This document shows positions 7,965 through 15,878 of a stretch of 20,237 nt of DNA, in pieces; position 1 is the stretch's first letter; each line of letters begins with the position of its first letter. The DNA comes from Lobulomyces angularis. Lineage: Eukaryota; Chytridiomycota; Chytridiomycetes; Lobulomycetales; Lobulomycetaceae. Made by a program: the position numbers and the translations under genes. The DNA lies in the NCBI GenBank assembly GCA_027604685.1, contig JADHYX010000395.1, forward strand, positions 1-20,237, read 5' to 3'. Under the pieces are notes generated by a model. It was not told the origin of the DNA and made no database searches. It was given only the letters and a program-made list of their open reading frames with translations.

Positions 7965-10220
7965 TTATGAAATATTTACTTGTATTATGTTAACTTCGTT
8001 GCAATTAAAACCATAGTCTTTTACATGTTTATCAATTTCTAAAATTTTTTTTTTATATTCAAATATTAAATTTTCATGACCTTTTAAATCAAATTTTGTA
8101 TGAAATGCTTTATATATAATAACGATTGGAGTTATCTATTAAAAAAAAATAATAATTTAAAAAAAAAAATTAATTATTTTTTTTATTATACCTCATTAAC
8201 TTTAATTTTCATAGATTTAAGAGCACTTTTTAAGCATAGTTTAAATTCTAATGGTGGTTTATCCAATTTCTGTTGAGAAGATCTCATTATCTGTTGAGAG
8301 GATTTCATTGTTGGTTGGGACGTTATCAGTGTCTGTTGGGAGGTTACCGATTTTTGCTGCGAGGATATCTCTTCAATAATTGTTATTTTCGCATCAATTA
8401 CATCATCACTTTCAAGGTCCGTCTCTTCAAGTGTTGAATTTGAATCCAAAATTTCATTATCAAATAATAGCAGACAACTACCAATGGTTAGCTGTTTTTT
8501 CACAAAGCTGGTTGGATTTTTTTCCATTAAAATTTTAACAAATGTAGCCGTTACCGCAGATATCTTTGAGGTCTATTATTTAAAAATAAATAAAAAATAT
8601 ATAAAAAAATTTAAAAATTTAAGTCTAGTATACCAAGTTTACATAGAGTTTAATTGGGTCAAAATTTTTACAGCGAATTTTTAGAGTTAAAAGATTGTTA
8701 TCAGTATTTTTTGCAATAGAATCTATTTATCAAAAGGGAAAAAAAAATAATTAACAAAAAAAGTTTTTTTTTTTTTTTTTTGGAAGAATATATCTTTACC
8801 TTCTTCATTCCAATCAATGTCATTATTTGTTTCCGTTAAAGGTTTTAGATCCCATTTTTCCTTTTCTTCCACCGAAAAACAGTATATTACATCTCCATCT
8901 TTTAGATTTACACTTCTTGGAGTGCCTAATAGAAAAAAACAAAAACAACAGTTCCAATTAAATGAAAAAATAAAAATGTAATTGAAGGTTAATAAAAAAA
9001 AAAGAAAAAAATTAAATGGTTTTTATTATTATTTTTTTTTTTTGGTACCATTTGGAAAAAATTTAATTTCCTTTCGAAAAAGTATTAATTCTCGTGGTTC
9101 GATATTTAGTTGTTGTGAACAAATATTTAAGATGGAATGAAAGGAGTCATCCTCATTGATTTTACAAAAAAAACCGTCCTGCTTGCGTTCCTCACTGTAT
9201 TTGATGCTTAATGTTAACGGTTTAGTTTTCGAATCTGAAGAAAAACAATTTTCATTAAAGTCCTTTTTTTTTTGTAAAAGAACTTCTTGTAAAACTGGAT
9301 CTAAAATGTTTTCAATGTTGTTTTTGTTAAGATCAGCTAATAAATCTGCTGCGATCTTGTTAACCAACTGTGAAGTTTTTTTTAAATTATGCGATGGACT
9401 GAAGAAAAGAAATTTTAATTCAAATTTTGATTTGAAGTTATATAATACTTTTTTACGCTGGGATTATTAATTTTGGCAGTAGCTGGTGGAGGAGTGGGGG
9501 ACCGCATCGGGGACACAGATTTTGATATTGACTGTTTTTCTCTTACCGAAACTATACTATCAACGATAGTCAGATCAGACACTTCCTTCAAGGAAGTTTT
9601 ATTTCCAATCAAACTGTCATCATCATTAATATATGAAGTACGAGGTGCGGACATAATTATGTCGTCACAAACAGGTATATTTTCGCAAATCGATTGCAAA
9701 GAGTTTCCAAGAGATTCATCGGTGTTGGTACTAGACTGTTGAGATTTAACTTCGGTAAGAGTAGATTCTGGTATGAAATTTTGTTGTTGCTGTTGCTGTT
9801 TTTTTTTTTTTTTTTTTTTTAAGTTGATTATAAAAAAGTCGTCTTCCTCCTCTAGAGAGTTTCGAAAAACTGTCCGTTTTTTTAATTTTTTTTTTTTTTT
9901 TGAAATTGTTGTTATTGATTCAGGTTCAACGTCTTAATTTGTTATTTTTTAGAAAAATTATTTAATTTAAATTTTTTAATTTTATATCTTTCTATAAAAA
10001 ATTTTTTTATTTTTTATTAATTTTTCTGTTCACCTTCATCAGATTCAGTAAGTAGGTCCAACTTCTTTTTGGGAGATGTTTTGTAACGTAGTTTGGAAGG
10101 AGGTTTGCTGGGTCCAGCGGGAAGTTTCGCTGCAACTGGTTTCTGATCAAGTTCTGTCATTTCGTCGGCAATCTCTTTAACCTCTTCATCTGAGTCAGAG
10201 ATTTCCACCGCAAAATTCAT
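7965..10220 (-). CDS. Rad60/Esc2/NIP45-like genome-stability protein with three SUMO-like domains
   Basis: Seven exons join to about 580 aa. Start: ATG at 10218-10220, beginning MNFAVEISDSDEE, the acidic SUMO-interacting-type opening seen in Rad60 and NIP45. Exon 1 joins exon 2 at DE|DVEPES. Residues 63-270 are polar, with K5 and K7-Q6 runs and a Ser-Pro patch (SVSPMRSPTPPP). SUMO-like domain 1 is about 269-343 (KPLTLSIKY ... FFPNGTPRSVNLKDGDVIY); domain 2 about 378-460 (LTLKIRCKN ... LLLFDNEIL ... LESDDVIDAKI); domain 3 about 503-580 (LEFKLCLKSALKSMKIKV, ITPIVIIYKAF ... to stop at 7965-7967). Domains 2 and 3 are separated by a five-copy SQQ heptapeptide linker. Known members act with the SUMO ligase Smc5/6-Nse2 and Ubc9 in DNA repair and carry two SUMO-like domains; a third is unusual. 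No Gly-Gly tail is present, as expected. The intron between 9464 and 9370 uses acceptor ACTTCACAG, because an earlier CTTCAG would bring an immediate stop. Confidence 0.85.
8264..8371 (-). repeat. 21-bp tandem repeat coding SQQ heptapeptides, about five copies
   Basis: Within the Rad60-like gene the linker between SUMO-like domains 2 and 3 is made of about five heptapeptides of the form S-Q-Q-x-x-x-(S/T): SQQKSVT, SQQTLIT, SQPTMKS, SQQIMRS, SQQKLDK. The DNA copies have drifted but keep the TGTTG (Gln-Gln) core and GA(A/G)GAT-like spacers every 21 bases. S/T-Q dipeptides are the target of ATM/ATR-family kinases, so the linker may be a phosphorylation cluster; that role is inferred. Confidence 0.75.
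9781..9901 (-). repeat. long A runs coded as poly-Lys/poly-Gln inside an exon
   Basis: On the coding strand of the Rad60-like gene there are a 16-base A run (9901-9886, five AAA Lys codons) and a 22-base A run (9820-9799, seven AAA Lys codons) followed by CAG/CAA codons for six Gln. Both stay in frame with conserved domains on either side of the exon. Such runs are prone to replication and transcription slippage. Confidence 0.8.
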
Positions 10221-10407
10221 GGTTTTAATTCTATAGAGGAACTTTGATTTTGACACAAATGTGACACAAGATCCAGAAAAAAAAAACTTTTCTTATTGAT
10301 GGTTCAACTTAAAAAAAAAAAGAAATCCATCAAAACATCTCCAAAAAAAAATTATTAAAAACTAAAGTAACTTTTAAATATCAAAAAAAAAAAGAAAAAA
10401 AAAAAAA

Positions 10408-11758
10408 TTAACTCCAAATGCTTTCATCTACAAAAGCGTTTTTATTTTGGGTTGTATTTTTACTTAGCAAATTTTTTTTTTGTTTTTGCAAATCATTTTG
10501 TTTTAATTCATTGATTTTTTGGTTCATTTGCTCTCTTCTGTACTGCTTTAGTCGTTCTTCTTGTAGAATTTCTTAAAGATTTTATAAAAAAAAAAAAGTT
10601 TTATTTAGAAAAATTAAAAAAAAAAGTAAAAAAAAAAAATTAAAAAAATTAAAACCTAATTGTTTCTTCATTTCTTTTTGCTTTTCTACTTTTTTTAAAT
10701 TTTTCTTTTGTATGTCAGTTAAACTGGTAGGATTATTTTTATGTTGTTGCGCCAAAGACTTTGTTTGCATTTTTGGAACTGTTGTCGAAGGGCCAATTAC
10801 CAAAGTTTTAGGTTTTGACGGTTCTAAAAAAAAAAAAAGAGAGAGAGAAAAGTAAGAAATTATTGATGTTTGTTAAAAAACAAAAAAAAATATTTCTCAA
10901 TTTTATATACTTTGAGGTACAATTTGCCACCCGTCATCTACTTCTTCTAAACTAGACTTATTACTAGATCCTTCTTCATCCTGATTCTTTAACTTTAAAA
11001 TTCGAGCAAAACTTTCGGCTTCCTCTATTAACATATCATTTTCCTCCTTATACTTTTGACTATCAAGTTCTTTTTTTTTTTTTATTAAGCTTGGATATTC
11101 TTCTTTGTAAATATTTTCTAATTTTTGATTTTTGTTATGTTTTGAAGGTTTGGAGACAAATTCCGGGGTGGTACTATTCAAATCTTGGATATAATCAGCT
11201 TTTTTAGAGTTAAGACTTCCTTCTTCCATTAGTAAATCTTTTTCCGAGAGGTATCTTAAATCCAACTTTTTTGAAGCATTTTTTTTATCTTTTTTTGAAG
11301 TTTTATTCAAAACTTTTTGAATTAAAGGTTCATCTACATCAAGAGAAGAGCCATTAGCTTCGTTAACTTTTTGTTCTTTAAAAATTTCTTGTTTATCATT
11401 CTTCAAATTTTGAACATTGGTTTCATTTGACTCATTTTTTGATTTTTTTTTTTTATTATTTTTTTTATTACTACTTTTGATAATATCTTTATCTTCATTC
11501 AAGGTATCCTTATTTTTTTTTTTGTTTTTGCTTTTAGATTTTGATTCTGTTTCTTTTGGAAAATTTCCTGTTAATTCTCCTAATAAAAAAAAAAATAAGA
11601 TAAAAAATTTTGGTTATTTTTATATTTCTTTTATTATCTTTATTTCTACCTTTCGCTGGAGTAATTGTTTTCCAACAATATAACGCTAAACCACTAAAAA
11701 AATTAATACACAATAACTTTCTATTTTACCTTAATACAACCAAGATAAACAAACTCAT
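10408..11758 (-). CDS. membrane-anchored, lysine-rich coiled-coil protein, family not recognised, 357 aa
   Basis: Five exons (11758-11730, 11693-11650, 11579-10911, 10823-10656, 10571-10408) join in phase to 357 codons plus stop. Residues 1-20 (MSLFILVVLSGLALYCWKTI) are one hydrophobic segment followed by Lys, suited to a signal anchor with the rest in the cytosol; it is split across two tiny exons. Residues 25-75 are extremely Lys/Ser/Asn-rich. A Glu/Lys-rich centre follows, then EEYPSL (about 165), a helical ENDMLIEEAESFARILKLK (about 182-200), EEVDDGWQIVPQ (about 236-247), a Pro-rich hinge, and a C-terminal Lys/Gln/Glu coiled coil (about 280-335) ending FVDESIWS. The conserved-looking islands YPSL, DDGWQIVP and the Trp-containing C-terminus suggest short binding motifs. 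It could be an ER tether or receptor. I do not recognise a family. The phase-perfect assembly makes the gene itself secure. Confidence 0.75.
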
Positions 11759-11882
11759 TTTATTTAACTTTTTTTTTTTTTTTTGGAATTTTAAAAAATA
11801 AATAGGTGATTTTAAGCCAAAAAAAATTTTTTTTTAAATGTGACAAAAAAAAAAAACAATTTTTTTTTTAATTTGTTTTTTG

Positions 11883-11985
11883 GAGAGACATTTAATATTA
11901 TATATTTATTTTTTTAAGAAAGAAAAATAAAAAAAAAAAAAATTCTAAATGTCTTTATTTGTTTATTTTTTTTTTTTTGTCTCTC
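11883..11985. repeat. competing inverted repeats in intergenic gap
   Basis: GAGAGACATTTA (11883-11894) can pair in two ways: AGACATTTA with TAAATGTCT at 11946-11954, or GAGAGACA with TGTCTCTC at 11978-11985. The two stems exclude each other because they share AGACA. The element lies between the 5' end of the membrane-anchored protein gene and the 3' end of the MOK gene, both on the minus strand, so it is downstream of MOK only if transcription runs from the plus side; a role is not clear. Confidence 0.4.
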
Positions 11986-12151
11986 TATGTTTTATTTTAT
12001 TCTACATAGAATTAAAAAAAAATATGGTATTTAATTGAAAAATAATAAAAAGTAAAAATTATTAATTATAAATATAATACAATGATATCTCCTAAAATTT
12101 TTCTTTCCTGCTAACAAAAAAAAAAATAAAAGTATGTTTATGTTTCCATAC

Positions 12152-14751
12152 TTATCGTTTTTTAATACTAGGTAAGGTATTAATGTTTTTTAACCCATTC
12201 ATTGTCTCATTTTGAAATATCACTGGTAAATTAGGTAGGTTTTCCTTTGTAGCTACTTCAGTTTTATATTTTTGTTGTTCTACATTCAAACTTGGAAGAG
12301 TATTATTTACGTTGCTATTGTTCATTTTTGAAATTTTTTGAGGATTATGGTTTATCTGATATTGATTTGATAACGATGGTAGCTTAATTAAAAAATTAAT
12401 TAAAAAAAAAGTTAATTAACTTAAATGTGGATATTTTACCTTGGGTACAGTAACTTGGGCATGTTTTCCAATAATTCCAAGGTTACCTTGGTTTCGAGTT
12501 GAACTTGTATCATTAACAATTAACCGCCGCTTTCCACCGGGATATCTTGGTCCTTTTGGACTGTCGTGCCTTCTTCTTGTTCTACGTTGCACTATTGGAT
12601 GCTGCTGCCCTCCCTCTTGCAGGTCTCTATTTACTTTTTTTACGTTTTCGTTAGTATCCTTCACGTCACAATAATTATTTGAATTAGTAAGATCAGGCAA
12701 TTTGAGGTTTTCAATTTTTTCTTGGGTCTGATGCTGGACCTGATGCTGATTTATTACGCTGTTTTGGTACATCAGATTAACAGAGGGAAGCTGGGGTGTG
12801 TTGTCCTTACCATCGCTCACTTGATGAAAAGACTGCATTTTTTTTTGAAGTGTAGCAGCTTCGGTTTTTGGTGCATTATTATTTTTTAGCGAAATTTGTG
12901 AAATTTGTTTTTTCGGTTCATTCTGATCCGCCAACTTCGAATCTTTATTGATATTATTAGTATATTCTTCAGTTTTTGTAATCTCCAAAGTAGAAGGCAT
13001 TGTATCCTTTTTAATTGTGGTTTCTAATAATTGTTCTTTTTTTGCATTTAAAGCCTGTTTTTCAGATAATGAATATTGTGCAATTTCACTGTGGTCTTCT
13101 TTGATAATTTGATTTTCCTTGTTGGATACAGAAACATTTGCAATGCTTTCTAGATTGATGTTAGATTTACCAGTTACTTCATGTTGCAATGCAGTTTTTA
13201 AATATGCATTTGCTGCTTGAGTTAAAGAATTCTGGATTGTTGTTGGCATACTTTCCAATAACTAAAAAATGATGGTCTTAAAAAAAATTACATTTTTTTT
13301 TTAGTTACCAATTGAGATTTTTTCTTCTTTACTGGATGAACTGTTTCCTCTGGTATTTTACCATTTTCCTTGTTTTGCATTTCTGCAAAATAGTTATGGC
13401 GAAGTGCTTCTTTTGAGCTATACCTAATACCAACATTTTTTAAATTTTTTTTTATTTAATAATCAGATATATACCTTTCGTCAGGGTTATATGCTAATAA
13501 AAATTCCATTAATTCTAGACATTCAGGAGATGCGGTTGGGACCAAACATTTTAATCCTGTTCCTTCTTTTGTTGGAAAATTATACTTTACTGAAGAAACT
13601 CTATTTCTATAAAAACAAAAAATTCAAGTAAATTAATATTATTTTTAGAAAAATAAAAATACAATTTTTTTTTTTTTTTTTGTTAATTACCCCAACATAT
13701 GCCTCAACACTTTTTGACTAGGAGTACCTAAAACGCCGTGAATTTTATGAAGTTGATCCAGTTCGTCAGTTCCAGGGAATAAGGGATCACGTGAAACAAT
13801 TTCAAACAAAACACAACCAGCGCTCCACATATCCATTTTATAGTTGTACATACCATCACAGAGTAAACATTCAGGAGACCTGTACCATCTAGTTGCTATG
13901 TACTCGGTAAATGGCTGTTTTGAATGAATTCCTCTACAGGAACCGAAATCAGCTATTTTGAGATGTCCATCTCTAACTAGAATATTCTAATCAATTCAGA
14001 GTTTTAATAAGAAATTTTTTAATTGTTAATTTTTTTTGTATAGATATTTTTTAAAAATAAAGTTAAATTTACTTCTGGTTTTATATCACGATGAAAAATT
14101 CCATTTCTTAAAAAAAAAAAAAAATTTAAATAGAAAAAAAAAAGGTTTTGGATACCCATGAATATATTCCAAAGCTTTACAAATATGCCACATATATAAT
14201 TTAGCCTTTTCTTCAGTTACAGAAGGTGACTTTTTTGATATTAGTTCATACAAATTGCAGTCCATAAGCTCAAAATTTAATGATAGAATTCCATGCTTAG
14301 GCTCACTATTTTATTAAAATTAAATGTATATATTATTTGTTAGATTAATTTAAAAAAAAATTTATATTTTTTTATTTTATTTACAATATTATATCTTCCA
14401 AGCTAATTATATGTGGATGTGGGTTTAATCTTCTTAATGCCTGAATTTCTCTGAGTCCCTCCACATCCTCAAAACTGTAATATTTTATTATTTTAAAAAC
14501 TTACCTTAATTAAATCTCACCTTTGAAAAGTTTTTCTAAACCTTTTCATAGCAAAAGCAGATCCAGTTTTTTTATGCTTTACTTTTAAAACGACTGAAAA
14601 TGTTCCCTCTCCTAACTTACTCATCAGACGAAAGTCTACATCAAAATATGAATGTATATTATAATTTTTGTTTTAATTAATTTAACATATTTTATTATTA
14701 TTTTTAAGTATCACCCTCCAGTTTAGATTCTCCCCACACTTTTTCCACCAT
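12152..14751 (-). CDS. MOK: MOK-type MAP-kinase-related protein kinase (RCK family) with long C-terminal tail
   Basis: About ten exons join to roughly 680 aa. Start ATG at 14749-14751. Kinase domain motifs in order: LGEGTFSVVLKVKHKKTG; AMKRF (catalytic Lys); LREIQALRRLNPHPHI; ELMDCNLYELI; FHRDIKPEN (on a 34-nt exon, 14106-14073); IADFGSC; activation loop TEY in FTEYIATRWYRSPE; KMDMWSAGCVLFEI; LFPGTDELDQLHKIHGVLGTP; NPDERYSSKEALRHNYF. REIQALRRLNPHP, ELMD-N-YELI and DELDQ-KIH are specific to MOK rather than MAK, ICK or ERK. MOK relatives localise to cilia and regulate their length in animals, so its presence suggests a flagellated stage. The tail of about 380 aa is Gln/Asn/Lys-rich, with a basic patch (RRTRRRHDSPKGPRYPGGK, about 12540-12600) and recurring Leu-Pro motifs (LPSV, LKLPDL, LPSL twice, LPNLP, LPSI), ending with KKR at stop 12152-12154. 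It is divergent from the WOPR gene. Confidence 0.9.
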
Positions 14752-15028
14752 ATTGAATGCTGTCTTGCTTAATTCAAACAACGTTAAAAAGTGTTAAAAA
14801 TTAAATAAAAAAAAAGAACCTATTTTAATTAACAATTGTAGTATGTTATCAGAATATATGAATTTTAAATATTCACTTTTTTTTTCTATATGGCAAGTTA
14901 TGTGTTATTTATTCAAATGGATAATGAAAAAATAAAAAATAAAAAATTAAAGAAGTTTAAATTGTGTAAATCCAGCCTTGATTGGAAGCAATCCCTCAAT
15001 AAATAAGAAGCAGTATTTGCAGAGGAAA

Positions 15029-15071
15029 AAGTAGGTTCGGCATTTACTTTGAACCTACTTACAAAGTAAAT
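15029..15071. repeat. interleaved pair of perfect 10-bp inverted repeats
   Basis: Arm A AAGTAGGTTC (15029-15038) is the exact inverse complement of A' GAACCTACTT (15051-15060). Arm B ATTTACTTTG (15042-15051) is the exact inverse complement of B' CAAAGTAAAT (15062-15071). The order A-B-A'-B' means the two stems interlock: as RNA this is an H-type pseudoknot topology, or two mutually exclusive hairpins; as DNA it gives two overlapping dyads with centres 12 bases apart. It lies about 280 bases upstream of the MOK start and 810 upstream of the WOPR start. Confidence 0.65.
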
Positions 15072-15433
15072 TAAGAGATTTTAACTCGGTGTAACAAAGT
15101 TTGAGAGTTTAAATTTATTGAAACTTACTATGAGAGTACATTGTCAGGTGTAATACGAGAAGGATTTTGAGTGATAAACAAGAGAGAGAAATACAATATC
15201 AACCAAAGCAAAATTATTTCTTCATTTTTTTACAATGTTTTTTTGCAGTAGTTAAAATTATTTTTAAAAAAAAAAAAGGACAAAAAAAATCAAAAAAAAA
15301 AAAATTAAAAATAGATCAAAATAATCAAAAAGGATTGCAAGAAAGAGATCAAAATAAATAACACAAGAAGCATGCAAATATACACTGCAGAATTTGTGCT
15401 GCTCGAAAGTAGTGTTAAAAGTTAAAATTAAAT

Positions 15434-15560
15434 TGAAACTCCGCTTGGCCCCAATCCTAAATTTCGAGATTCCAAATTAAACTTCAAAGAAAAAAAATGA
15501 AACTTGAAAGAAAAAAAACTGAAACTGAAACGAAAAAATAAAAAAAAAATGAAACTGGGC
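15434..15560 (+). repeat. GAAACT-rich imperfect repeats
   Basis: GAAAC/GAAACT recurs at about 15434, 15499, 15520, 15526 and 15551, mostly in units of the form TGAAACTTGAAAG or TGAAACT followed by 8-10 A. The middle copies repeat every 6 or about 21 bases. They lie in the shared upstream region of MOK and the WOPR gene and may be a transcription-factor cluster or slippage products. Confidence 0.45.
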
Positions 15561-15878
15561 AGAAAAACCAGAGTCCCAACGTTGCAATTCACATTGCTTC
15601 AGCGTGCTGCTGCCATTCATCCAGCTGTCAATTCATGCAAGGTGCCAAAATAACTAGCCTAAAAAAAACGCTAATGAATCCCTACATAAAAAACAAAGGC
15701 TAAATACCTTTCTAAAATAATTAAAACAGCACAAAGAAAAAATTTATACTTTGAATTTTTTTTTTTTTTTCTTGAGTGGATCAAGATCTTTCTCCTTCAC
15801 TCCCTAAAAAATTTTTTGTAATTAGTAAAAAATATATTTTTAAAAAAGAAAAAAAAAAGAAACTTAAAAAATTCAAGT

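Larger units (their letters stand above)
14752..15878. promoter_or_regulatory. divergent intergenic region between MOK and the WOPR gene
   Basis: This 1.1 kb gap separates two genes that point away from each other and so holds both promoters. It is less homopolymeric than most gaps here and contains an interleaved inverted repeat (15029-15071), a GAAACT-rich repeat patch (about 15434-15560) and a GC-richer stretch (15425-15660, including CCGCTTGGCCCC and GCGTGCTGCTGCC). TTAAAAGTTAAAATT stands at about 15414-15428; WOPR proteins are known to prefer an A/T-rich TTAAAGTT-like site, so this near match could be autoregulatory, but it differs by an extra A. A short frame at 15167-15361 is Lys-rich from A runs and I do not regard it as a gene. 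Confidence 0.5.

Noticed and set aside
11610..11801. Hydrophobic plus-strand frame resembling a signal peptide
   Set aside because: It is the antisense of the first exons and introns of the membrane-anchored protein gene, whose minus-strand splicing is in phase throughout.
15029..15071. tRNA gene suggested by GGTTC in arm A
   Set aside because: No acceptor stem, D arm or anticodon arm can be fitted around it. The pairing is interleaved rather than cloverleaf.
15167..15361. Lys/Gln-rich 64-codon frame between MOK and WOPR
   Set aside because: It consists largely of AAA codons from A runs, with no conserved-looking segment. It is probably a chance frame.
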